Assembly (NCBI GenBank): GCA_002441465.1
Contig: DJWE01000089.1
Coordinates: 1-47,458, forward strand
Reading direction: 5' to 3'
Source of the DNA: Propionibacteriaceae bacterium UBA6238
GTDB lineage: Bacteria; Actinomycetota; Actinomycetes; Propionibacteriales; Propionibacteriaceae
DNA: 47,458 nt
Part shown: in pieces, positions 15,782 to 23,700 of the stretch
Numbering within the stretch: position 1 is the stretch's first letter
How the letters are laid out: each line of letters starts with the position of its first letter
The notes under the pieces: model-generated
The model's input: the letters and a program-made list of their open reading frames with translations, nothing else
Databases searched by the model: none
What the model was told of the DNA's origin: nothing
Position numbers and translations under genes: made by a program

Positions 15782-16675
15782 TCACGAGTCCAGCCCCTTG
15801 AGGTCCTGCGCCACACCGTCGGTGGCGGGTCGGGCGGTCAGGACGAGGCGGGCGTCCACGATCTGGTAGCCGGCACGGGCGAAGGCCGCGACCATGGGGT
15901 GGTTCGTCGTGTCTGTCGTGGCCGTCACCTGCGTGGCACCCTGAGCGACGTGGATGCTGGTCATCTCGGCGAGCAGGTCGTCCACGTATCCGTGGCCTCG
16001 CATCTCGGGCACCACGCCGAGATAGCTGATGCTCGCGTCATACGCCGATCGTGACGGGATGATGAGCCCGACCAGGTGGTCCCCGCGGTAGGCCAAGCGC
16101 CAGTTCTCGCGTCCCCCGGGCAGCGCGAGGTAGTACGCCAGGTCGCCTCTCGCCTGCTCGTCGACTCCGATGGCGGCGAGGTCGCGGCGGGTCTCGACGT
16201 CGAGACTGCCGTGCGCGACGCGGGCGAAGGCGTCAAGAAGGGCGCCGTCGTCCGGGTCCGGTGTGAACGTCAACCGGTCACCGCGCGGCGGCGGTGGCGA
16301 GCTGGACTCCCAGCGCAGCCGCAGCTGTTCGGTGGATCGGGTCAGGCCCGCGCTGCGGGTGGCCTGTTCACGCCAGGTCACGGCCGCCATCGCCGCCTGG
16401 TCGGAACGCCAGTTGACCGGAGCGTGGATGTCCATCTCGGGCAGGCCGGGCAGTCCTTCGCGTGCAAAGTACTCGTGAGCGGCGCGCATGAGTGCGCCGA
16501 CGACCGCGGTCGGCTGCGCGACGCCCGGCGCGACTGTGACGTAGTCCAGGACGGTGGGGTGGGTTGCCCCGGACGGTGCCCACCAGAAGGCAGCGGCGAT
16601 CACCGCCGGCCCGTCGGTCGCGACCCAGGTCCTCTCCAGCCGATAGCGGCCGTCGTCGAAGTGGACGCAGAACAC
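15782..16675 (-). CDS. GNAT-family acetyltransferase, probably N-truncated
   Basis: The 297-aa frame has a clear C-terminal GNAT core (SYLGVVPEMRGHGYVDDLLAEM, near residues 215-236, with the acetyl-CoA loop) and an N-terminal degenerate GNAT-like half (RYRLERTWVATDGPAVIAAAFWW). It begins at a GTG without an SD, in the middle of what would be the first domain; relatives have a further 40-50 residues before the RY..WVA strand. The first four codons lie inside the dispersed repeat at 16664-16755. Loss of the native start by recombination at that repeat is likely, so expression is doubtful. Confidence 0.72.
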   Translation of the reverse strand: MFCVHFDDGRYRLERTWVATDGPAVIAAAFWWAPSGATHPTVLDYVTVAPGVAQPTAVVGALMRAAHEYFAREGLPGLPEMDIHAPVNWRSDQAAMAAVTWREQATRSAGLTRSTEQLRLRWESSSPPPPRGDRLTFTPDPDDGALLDAFARVAHGSLDVETRRDLAAIGVDEQARGDLAYYLALPGGRENWRLAYRGDHLVGLIIPSRSAYDASISYLGVVPEMRGHGYVDDLLAEMTSIHVAQGATQVTATTDTTNHPMVAAFARAGYQIVDARLVLTARPATDGVAQDLKGLDS

Positions 16676-16755
16676 GGGTCAGACCGCGCACCTGCGGCAA
16701 TGCTCGCCGTCAGTGCCGTGGTTGCAGGGATTCCGCTGACCTGGCACTGACCTGG
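16664..16755 (-). repeat. Dispersed repeat, copy B
   Basis: It matches copy A (215-315) with scattered substitutions and one indel of about ten bases. One edge (16664) lies four codons inside the GNAT reading frame; the other ends in CTGGCACTGACCTGG, identical to copy A. The stretch 16756-16946 beyond it has no recognisable feature. Confidence 0.7.
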
Positions 16756-16946
16756 AGGCGCCCCTCGTTCGCGAGCAGGTGGTGGTGTCCGGGTGCAGGT
16801 GGCCCCGGGTACCTGGCGCGGAGGAAGCAAAGATCGAGTCACGGTTGTTCCATGCGGTGCCTTCGCGACGAAGTGGCCGGGCGCCGACCCGCTGACACTC
16901 CGGTCCCGCCCCACGGATGCGGCCGCGGCGGCCCACCGGTGCACAT

Positions 16947-17807
16947 TCAGCGATCAGACGAGGCCCTGACGACCAGCTCCGGTGCGAAGACCACCTGCTC
17001 GATCTCGGCGCTCTCCGGTGGGAGCAGGAGATCGGCTACTCGACAGCCCATCTCGTGGGTCGGCTGGCGCACCGACGTCAACCGCACGGCCAGCTCGCTC
17101 GCGATGTCGATGTCGTCGTAACCGACGATCGCCACGCTCTCGAGCAGCGCGGTGCCGCCGCGCAGGCGCAGTGCCCGCTGAACACCGACGGCCACGAGGT
17201 CGTTCACGCAGAAGACGGCGCTCGGCAGCCCGTCCAGGGCGTCGGCGAGAGCGAGCGTCGCCTCGACCCCACTGGCGGAGTCGAGCGCGCGCAACTGGAC
17301 CTCCCGCACGGCGTCGTCCGGATCCAGGCCCGCGGCCACCGCCGCTCGCCGCGCGCCGACGAGCCGAGCTACGCACTGGCGGACGTCGTGCGATCCGTTG
17401 AGCATGACGACCCGGTTGTGACCGCGCTCGACCAGGTGCGCCATCGCGAGCGCTCCCCCGGCCTCGTCGTCCACGCTCACCGAGGACAGGCCGCTGGTGC
17501 CGGCGGTGGCGTCGAGCAGAACCAGGCGCACCCCGCGGCTGTGGATCTCCAGGAGATGGTCGAGGTCCGGGCCGCTCGGCACGACGAGCAGGCCGACGAC
17601 GGTGGTGATCGTCCCGGCCTGAAGCTCTCGCGCCACGGCGTTGGGCACGAACGACATCTCCTTGATCGCCGCCTCCACCCGGGCGCGGGTGGCAGGGACG
17701 ACGATGTCCGGGCGGTTGAGCACGTTCGAGACGATTCCGACGGCGAAGCCGGCGAGGCGCGCAACATCGCTGATGGAAGCGCGCTTGCGCCGCGCCTCGG
17801 TCGTCAC
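16947..17807 (-). CDS. LacI-family regulator with apparent internal deletion
   Basis: The 286-aa protein has a LacI HTH (residues 11-65; ISDVARLAGFAVGIVSNVLN, then a hinge helix around NAVARELQAG) and a sugar-binding domain ending in ESVAIVGYDDIDIASEL and TSVRQPTHEMG. Full-length relatives have about 330-345 aa. Here the first strand after the hinge (TTVVGL) is joined directly to LLVVPSGPD, which normally comes about 50 residues later, so part of the N-subdomain is missing in frame near 17595. The start is the GTG at 17807. It follows lutC by 29 bases on the same strand. Effector response may be impaired. Confidence 0.82.
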   Translation of the reverse strand: MTTEARRKRASISDVARLAGFAVGIVSNVLNRPDIVVPATRARVEAAIKEMSFVPNAVARELQAGTITTVVGLLVVPSGPDLDHLLEIHSRGVRLVLLDATAGTSGLSSVSVDDEAGGALAMAHLVERGHNRVVMLNGSHDVRQCVARLVGARRAAVAAGLDPDDAVREVQLRALDSASGVEATLALADALDGLPSAVFCVNDLVAVGVQRALRLRGGTALLESVAIVGYDDIDIASELAVRLTSVRQPTHEMGCRVADLLLPPESAEIEQVVFAPELVVRASSDR

Positions 17808-17836
17808 GGCGTCATCACCCCAGATGTCGTTCGCGC

Positions 17837-18490
17837 TCAGGCGTCTTGCACGACGAGCACGCGCAGGTCGCGTGGTCCGTGCACGCCCTCTACCCGGACG
17901 AGCTCGATGTCGCTTGTCGCGGACGGTCCGGAGATCCAGGTGAGCGGGCGCTCCGGGTGCGGTGCGAGGAGACGGACCGCCTCCGGGACGGATCCCACGA
18001 CCTGCGAGGCCGCGACGACGCAGACGTGCCGGTCCGGCAGGAGGGTCAGGGCGCGGCGTCCCTGGTCGGGTTGTCCGTCCAGCGCAATCGTCCCGGTCTC
18101 GGCGATGGCCACCCGCGACGCGGTCAGGACGGCCGCGATCGCGTCGAGCTCAGCGTGGGTGCGTGGCGCAGCTGCGGCGTCCACCTGAACGTCCACGCCC
18201 GCCTCTCGCACCTCCCGCACCCACGAGAGGTCGAGCCCAGCCGGTACGACGACGGACGTGACATCGCTCAGCGCCGCTGCCACGGTAGCCGGGAGCTCCG
18301 CCGACGTGGTGCGGACGACCGTGGCGCGGTAGTCCTCGAGCCGGCCGACGAACAGGTCGACAGCCTCCGTGCTGCGGGCCGCGACCGCACCCTCGACGCG
18401 GTACGCCCGAGGGGCAGGTCCCGGGTCCGGCACCCCGGAGGCGTCCAGTGCCTTCCGCACTGCGTCCAGCACTGTGCTTCGCGCGTTCAT
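17837..18490 (-). CDS. lutC: Lactate utilization protein LutC
   Basis: The 217-aa LUD-domain protein is the third subunit of the LutABC L-lactate oxidation complex. It shows VLDAVRKALD near the start, SAELPATVAAALSDVTSVVVP, AIAETGTIALD (near residue 125) and a C-terminal SGPSATSDIELVRVEGVHGPRDLRVLVV, the family hallmark. ATG 18490 overlaps the lutB stop as ATGA, so lutB and lutC are translationally coupled; the longer upstream frame is a shadow of lutB. Confidence 0.92.
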   Translation of the reverse strand: MNARSTVLDAVRKALDASGVPDPGPAPRAYRVEGAVAARSTEAVDLFVGRLEDYRATVVRTTSAELPATVAAALSDVTSVVVPAGLDLSWVREVREAGVDVQVDAAAAPRTHAELDAIAAVLTASRVAIAETGTIALDGQPDQGRRALTLLPDRHVCVVAASQVVGSVPEAVRLLAPHPERPLTWISGPSATSDIELVRVEGVHGPRDLRVLVVQDA

Positions 18491-19977
18491 CGGGCCGACC
18501 ACCAGTCGCGGAACGTCTGGCGAGGCAGCGGCGGCAGGTCCCGGCTCGAGGTCCACAGCGAGCCCGGGAACGGCAGTCGCCGGACCCGGCGCGGGAGCAC
18601 CCGCGCGAGGACCGGCACGATCCGGCCGACCCACCGGAAGGCCCGGCCGGAGCGCATGGACAGGGCGACGAACCCGAGTGCGACCGACCACACGGTGGGC
18701 CGCGCCCGGTGCCCTGGCGGATGCTGCACCCGGTCGCGCAGGTGCACCAGGGCGGTCGGGATGTCGATCTTCACCGGGCAGGCGTCGTAGCACGCCCCGC
18801 ACAGCGAGCTGGCGAAGGGCAGGCTCGCCGCGGGGTCGTGCGGGTCGAGCACGCCGCTCCCGCCGATGCCGAGCAGCTGGGGGGTGAGGATCGCCCCGAT
18901 CGGGCCGGGGTAGACCGACCCGTATGCGTGCCCGCCGGTGCGCTCGTACACCGGGCAGACGTTCAGGCACGCCGAGCAGCGGATGCAGTGCAGGGCCGTG
19001 CGACCGATCTCGTCGGCCAGCGCGCGGGTGCGCCCGTTGTCGAGCAGCACGAGGTGGAACTCCTGCGGGCCGTCACCCGGCGTCACGCCCGTCCACATCG
19101 AGGTGTAGGGGTTCATGCGCTCGCCCGTAGAGCTGCGGGGCAGCAGCTGAAGGAAGACCTCGAGGTCCTCGAACCGGGGAAGGACCTTCTCGATCCCCAT
19201 CACCGTGATGAGTGTGCGCGGCAGGGTCAGGCACATCCGGCCGTTTCCCTCGGACTCCACGACGCCGATCGTCCCGGTCTGCGCGATCGCGAAGTTCGCC
19301 CCGCTCACCGCAACCTCGGCTCGCAGGAACCGGGCACGCAGGTGCGCGCGTGCTGCGGCCGCGAGGGTGGCAGGGTCCGACGTCAACCCGTCCGGTGCGT
19401 CGCCCATCCGGGCGTCGAAGATCTCCCGGATCTGGTCGCGGTTGCGGTGGATCGCCGGCACCAGGATGTGCGAGGGCATGTCTCCGGCGAGCTGGACGAT
19501 CAGTTCCGCGAGGTCGGTCTCGATCGCCTCGATCCCTGCATCAGCGAGGTGCTCGTTCAGTCCGATCTCTTGGGTCACCATGGACTTGACCTTGACGATC
19601 TCCCGGGCACCGGTCGCCTGCACGATGGCGGTGACGATGCGGTTGGCCTCGCCGGCGTCGCGGGCCCAGTGCACCTGGCCGCCGCGGGCCTGGACGGACG
19701 CCTCGAGCTGCTCGAGGAGCTCCGGCAGCGCGGCCATCGCGCTCGCCTTGATCCCGGCGCCGGCGTCGCGCAGGTCTTCCCAGTCGGGAAGCTCCGCGGT
19801 GACGGCGAGTCGCTTGTCGCGGATGGTGTGGGTGGCCTTGCGCAGGTTGGCGCGCAGCTGAGTGTCCCGCAAGGTGTCGTGGGCTGCGGCGGGGAACGAC
19901 TGCCCCCAGCGCAACGGCTCGTCGGGTGCGTGAGCCGGCATCGGGCGCACGGTGGGCATACCGAGGTAGGTGCTCAT
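18487..19977 (-). CDS. lutB: Lactate utilization iron-sulfur protein LutB
   Basis: The 496-aa protein combines an N-terminal LUD domain (about 60-300; KVKSMVTQEIGLNEHL, FAIAQTGTIGVVESEGNGRM) with two [4Fe-4S] clusters (CIRCSACLNVCPVY and CGACYDACPVKIDIP, about 310-390) and a C-terminal DUF3390-like tail. It passes electrons during oxidation of L-lactate to pyruvate. ATG 19977 overlaps the lutA stop (ATGA). The order lutA-lutB-lutC is the standard one. Confidence 0.94.
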   Translation of the reverse strand: MSTYLGMPTVRPMPAHAPDEPLRWGQSFPAAAHDTLRDTQLRANLRKATHTIRDKRLAVTAELPDWEDLRDAGAGIKASAMAALPELLEQLEASVQARGGQVHWARDAGEANRIVTAIVQATGAREIVKVKSMVTQEIGLNEHLADAGIEAIETDLAELIVQLAGDMPSHILVPAIHRNRDQIREIFDARMGDAPDGLTSDPATLAAAARAHLRARFLRAEVAVSGANFAIAQTGTIGVVESEGNGRMCLTLPRTLITVMGIEKVLPRFEDLEVFLQLLPRSSTGERMNPYTSMWTGVTPGDGPQEFHLVLLDNGRTRALADEIGRTALHCIRCSACLNVCPVYERTGGHAYGSVYPGPIGAILTPQLLGIGGSGVLDPHDPAASLPFASSLCGACYDACPVKIDIPTALVHLRDRVQHPPGHRARPTVWSVALGFVALSMRSGRAFRWVGRIVPVLARVLPRRVRRLPFPGSLWTSSRDLPPLPRQTFRDWWSAR

Positions 19978-20786
19978 CGCGGGCCGGTCCGCGCGCCGGC
20001 CCGCACGGCGCCACTCTGGCCCGGGCCTGGATCCCACGGGTCCTCGCGGGTCGAGGCGAGGATCTCCGCGAGGTGCAGGGCACGCACCCCGGCGCCCTGC
20101 CGGTCGAGGGCCCCGGAGATGTTCATCAGGCACGACCAGTCCCCGGCCGTGACGAACGGCGCCCCGGTCGAGGCGATGTTCCGCGCCTTGTCGGTGACCA
20201 TCGCCCCGGAGGTCTCGGAGTTCTTGAGCGCGAAGGTCCCGCCGAACCCGCAGCACGAGTCGGCCTCCGGCAGGTCACGAAGGTCCAGGTCCGCCACGGC
20301 CCGCAGGAGCCGGGTCGGACGGTCCCCGACGTGCAGCATCCGCATCGAGTGACAGGTCGGGTGGTAGGTGACGGCGTGCGGGAACCATGCCCCGACGTCG
20401 GTCAGACCGAGCGCGTCCACGAGCAGCTGGGAGAGCTCGTAGGTGCGTGCGGCCACGGCGTCGGCGAGCCCGGCCAGCTTCTCGTCACCCCCGCGACGCG
20501 CGACCATCGCCTGCTGGTGGCGCGCAGCACCGACGCACGAGCCGGACGGGCCGACGATCGCGTCCCACTGGCCGTCCAGCACGGGCGCGAACGTGCGCAC
20601 GTGGTTGCGCACGATCGGCAGCGCCTGCTTCTGGAACCCGGAGTTGACGTGCATCTGGCCGCAGCACGCCTGGCCGGTGGGGACGTCGACCTCATGGCCC
20701 AGCCGCTCGAGCAGGCGGACGGTCGCCTGGGCCGCCTGCGGGAACACGGCGTCGACGAGACAGGTCGTGAACAGCGCGAGGCGCAC
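19974..20786 (-). CDS. lutA: Lactate utilization protein LutA (CCG-domain)
   Basis: The 270-aa protein has two Cys-rich CCG domains: TGQACCGQMHVNSG (near residues 37-50) and YHPTCHSMRML, with DSCCGFGGTFALKN (about 140-185) and the PSGSCVG segment. These bind iron-sulfur or are redox-active in LutA/GlcF-like subunits. The start is the GTG at 20786 with AGGAGGAG eight bases upstream. It lies 36 bases downstream of a decayed rhaEW 3' end, which suggests lutABC was once directly downstream of an intact rhaEW. Confidence 0.93.
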   Translation of the reverse strand: MRLALFTTCLVDAVFPQAAQATVRLLERLGHEVDVPTGQACCGQMHVNSGFQKQALPIVRNHVRTFAPVLDGQWDAIVGPSGSCVGAARHQQAMVARRGGDEKLAGLADAVAARTYELSQLLVDALGLTDVGAWFPHAVTYHPTCHSMRMLHVGDRPTRLLRAVADLDLRDLPEADSCCGFGGTFALKNSETSGAMVTDKARNIASTGAPFVTAGDWSCLMNISGALDRQGAGVRALHLAEILASTREDPWDPGPGQSGAVRAGARTGPR

Positions 20787-20822
20787 GGTGGTCTCCTCCT
20801 GGTCGGCGGGTGCGAACGTGTC

Positions 20823-21260
20823 TCAGCGCAAGAATGCGCCGGCGACCCCGGAGTCCACCGGGATGTGCAGACCGATGGACTGCGCGAGGTCGGGTCCGGT
20901 GAGTGCGAAGACCGCGGCGGTGACGTGCTCTGGAAGGACCTTACGCTTGAGCAGGGTCCGCTGCGCGTGGTCCTCGCTCAGATTCTCCCCGGGAACCCCG
21001 TTGGCGGCGGCCCGCACGACACCGTCAGGATTGACGCCGCTGAAACGGATACCGACCTCCCCGAGTTCCGCGGCCAGCAGCCGCACCTGGTCGGCCTTCG
21101 TCGCCGACTCTGCGAAGTTGTTCGGGCCGGCTGACAGCGAGTCCTTCGAAGCGATGTAGGCGATGTCCCCCACCAATCTCCTGGGCTGCGGGTCCCAATC
21201 CCCGCACCGTCGTCTCGAGTAGCAGCTCAAAGATCGACAACCCCCGTTGTCATCCGGTCC
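20823..21260 (-). pseudogene. Decayed 3' end of a rhaEW-like gene
   Basis: The frame reads DIAYIASKDSLSAGPNN, VRLLAAELGEVGIRFSGVNPDGVVR, QRTLLKRKVLPEHV and ends GLHIPVDSGVAGAFLR, closely parallel to the C-terminus of the intact bifunctional enzyme at 25202-27241. Compared with that gene it lacks three residues after KADQ and about 13 residues after GVVR. Further upstream only LLLETTV survives, in another frame, fused across a deletion. The Tyr of the catalytic YxxxK is lost (FAESATK). The aldolase domain is absent. It is a non-functional paralogous scar between lutA and the TIM-barrel gene. Confidence 0.88.
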
Positions 21261-21300
21261 AGCGCGAGACCACACCCGAAAAGACCTCAGAGATGTGGCA

Positions 21301-22248
21301 CTAGAGCGAGCGAATGGCCTCTTCGCGCTCTCGGAAGTAGTCGATACTTCCGAAGACGAGAGAATCTAGCTCAGCGGGCTCGTGCCGACTGTTCATTGCC
21401 GGGTAGGGTGCGCCGCCAGGCCCCAGAGGCTCCGGCGTCACGAATCGCCCCTCGGCGTTGTGCCCGATCAGATATAGCGCCATGATGATGGTGTCAAGAT
21501 CGAGCGAACCTCGTCCCAAACCCAGTCGATTACTGTCAGCCATGTGCAGGTTGATGAGCCTGTCGCCCGCTTCGATGATCCCTAGCGGGATGTTCGACTC
21601 CTCGGACTGCATGTGGTAGACGTCGCCGTTGATATGCTGGATCCCGGGGTGGGCGACGGCATTGATGTACGCGACGGCGTCGCTGATAGAGCGAACCAAA
21701 GAGACTTCCGCCGACCGGATCGGCTCAATCGCGCCCTTGACGCCGTGGTCAGTGAATACATTGGCAACAAGGCGCAGGGTCGCTACGCTTCGGTCAAACT
21801 CGGCGTTGTCATACGCCACAGGCCGACCAACTGATCCGGGCACGACGAGCAGGTAGGTGCCGCCCATGGCGGCGGTGAACGCGACTTCGCGCCGTATGTA
21901 GTCGATCGCAGCCTGACGATGCACTGCGCGGTTGCTCGACAAGTCATTGTCTTTCGAGAACATGCCGCACACACCTGAAACGGACAGGCCGTGCTGCCTA
22001 AGTATCGCCTGGGTCTCGTCCAGCCGGTAGCCCAGATCAGGTCCGTAGTGGTTGCCATGCAACTCGATGTATGACAACCCTGCCCGCTCCAGCCGCCGCG
22101 CGGACACCTCCAGATCCTCAAGACCGAAGCCCCAGTTGCTCCACGACAGGTTCAATCGGCGTTCAAGCAGCGACGGTTGCTCGCTCTTCAACGCGACGAA
22201 TCGCTCTCTTATGCTCTCCCGCCACTCGTCAACGCGTTGCAGACTCAC
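21301..22248 (-). CDS. TIM-barrel sugar isomerase/epimerase (AP-endonuclease-2 family)
   Basis: The protein of about 315 aa has the xylose-isomerase-like TIM-barrel pattern: LSYIELHGNH, YLLVVPGS, AIEPIRS, HINGDVYHMQSEE, INLHMADSNR and a late TPEPLG, giving the Glu-Asp-His-Glu metal site of the tagatose-3-epimerase/IolE/IolI superfamily. The substrate is unknown; in a rhamnose block it could epimerise a ketose or handle a by-product. The GTG at 22248 with GAAAGG upstream is preferred over the GTG at 22257. Its sequence is visibly less GC-rich than lutABC. It is separated from rhaD by a gap of about 600 bases. Confidence 0.78.
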   Translation of the reverse strand: MSLQRVDEWRESIRERFVALKSEQPSLLERRLNLSWSNWGFGLEDLEVSARRLERAGLSYIELHGNHYGPDLGYRLDETQAILRQHGLSVSGVCGMFSKDNDLSSNRAVHRQAAIDYIRREVAFTAAMGGTYLLVVPGSVGRPVAYDNAEFDRSVATLRLVANVFTDHGVKGAIEPIRSAEVSLVRSISDAVAYINAVAHPGIQHINGDVYHMQSEESNIPLGIIEAGDRLINLHMADSNRLGLGRGSLDLDTIIMALYLIGHNAEGRFVTPEPLGPGGAPYPAMNSRHEPAELDSLVFGSIDYFREREEAIRSL

Positions 22249-22845
22249 TTCAGGCACCTTTCAGCTGAGGGCGCAGACGAGCGCCAGGTTGTCCTATTAC
22301 AAAGCGCCTGACCCGAAAACGCGGCAGTCGAGGCACTACAAGCAGCGCGACACCCCTGCTGGCGCATTACTGAGCCCGTCATGCATTTTGCCTGGGATGC
22401 TGGCACCGTTGCTTCATCGGATGACGAACCCATCGATCACTTGTTCCAGATGAACCGTCCCGCCCGGGCCTGCGGTGACCACGCCTGCTACCGAATCGCT
22501 GCGATCACTGCGCTTGGACCGCTGGGCGACCATTGCCACGGCCGCGCCATCCTTCACCGCATCGACCGACATCAACCCCCGTCGACGCCGGTTGTCTCGG
22601 CATGGTTCTGCGTGCCGACAGCGAGTATGGGATCGACCGCGTCTGGCGCCATTTGCCATGAACTGACACTATCGCGAGTCGGTGGTCGCTCTGATGATTT
22701 CCTCCAGGGCGTAAAATCCGCTCGAGCTCGCGAGTCCGGCTCTTCGCAGATCGCATGGGAGGGCCCCTCTTTGAGCGCCGTGCGCAACAACTCTCCTTCG
22801 GTTGAGCGACACCTCGGTCTATCCTTCGGCGCGCCGTTGCGCTGA
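22249..22845. other. Gap with possible decayed coding sequence
   Basis: This stretch lies between rhaD and the TIM-barrel gene, in the same direction. On the minus strand a GAAGGAGAG followed by TTG near 22795 begins a frame of about 70 codons ending at 22572. Another minus frame ends at 22414 with AVAMVAQRSKR...GTVHLEQVIDGFVIR, which looks like a genuine protein C-terminus. They are in different frames, so a broken gene is plausible. I could not identify a family. No promoter or terminator is obvious. Confidence 0.4.
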
Positions 22846-23670
22846 TCACACCCACGGTGACCGAATGTCGAACTCAGAGGCAATCCGCCCGATCTCATCC
22901 CGGGCGAGTCCCTCAGCACGACTTCCGGCGACCAGATCCATATACTCGTATCGCGCACCCGTCTCCGCATACTCGATTCGGTCCACCGCGCGGGTAACCG
23001 AGGCATCGGAGCGGGCCATGACTCCATGTTTGCTCCACAGTACGAGCTCGAAGTCGCGCAGTCCCTCAACATTGGCGGCCATGAGTTCAGGCGATCCGGG
23101 AATCATGAAGTCGAGCACCTTCACTCCGCCGGGGAGACTGACGATCGTTTCGGGTTCCCAGCGCAGGATGCGCGCATTGAGCGCGGCCGTGTCGCGATAG
23201 GCCGGGATGTGGCTAAGGTAAACCAGGTGCACCGGCTGCGCGTGCACGACGGCCTGGAACTGAATGCCGCGTCGGGCGACCTGGTCCTGGTGCACGGCGA
23301 GGTGTGAATTGAACTCGCTGGTGAGCTTGTCGAAGAGTCGACGCGGTGACGTGTACTGCGTGGCGGTCAATCCGTCGGCGTGCACACGCACCGCCGCGAC
23401 GTTGGCCAGCGGGTCGTCGCCGATCTGGCGAAGCCGCCGGCCTGACCCCGTTACCAGGACGGTGTGCCCGCCTAGCGCGGGGGCCGGCAGGGGCAGCACG
23501 ATCTCGCTCTCGTGCGGGAATCGGCGCCGGAGCTCCAGGTCCCACCCGACATAGACCGAGATGTTTCCCGCGCCCGCCTCGCTGGCGTCGATCTGACTGA
23601 TGCGGCTCCCGCCCGCTCCCATGCTGGTGAGCAGCTCGTCGAGTTCGGGAAACGGTTCGGTAATCGGCAT
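22846..23670 (-). CDS. rhaD: L-rhamnulose-1-phosphate aldolase (RhaD type)
   Basis: This class II (zinc) aldolase cleaves L-rhamnulose-1-phosphate to DHAP and L-lactaldehyde. The 274-aa protein matches RhaD in length and layout: EAGAGNISVY with the phosphate-binding Asn (near residue 34), HAQPVHLVYLSH (near 142-153) with zinc His residues, and LWSKHGVMARSDASVTRAVDRIEYAE with the third zinc His (near 210). GGAAGAG precedes ATG 23670. It follows rhaB by 30 bases. A second enzyme with the same predicted activity, the RhaEW fusion, is in the same operon. Confidence 0.88.
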   Translation of the reverse strand: MPITEPFPELDELLTSMGAGGSRISQIDASEAGAGNISVYVGWDLELRRRFPHESEIVLPLPAPALGGHTVLVTGSGRRLRQIGDDPLANVAAVRVHADGLTATQYTSPRRLFDKLTSEFNSHLAVHQDQVARRGIQFQAVVHAQPVHLVYLSHIPAYRDTAALNARILRWEPETIVSLPGGVKVLDFMIPGSPELMAANVEGLRDFELVLWSKHGVMARSDASVTRAVDRIEYAETGARYEYMDLVAGSRAEGLARDEIGRIASEFDIRSPWV

Positions 23671-23700
23671 GATCTCTTCCTTCGTGTCGATGGCGGCGGG

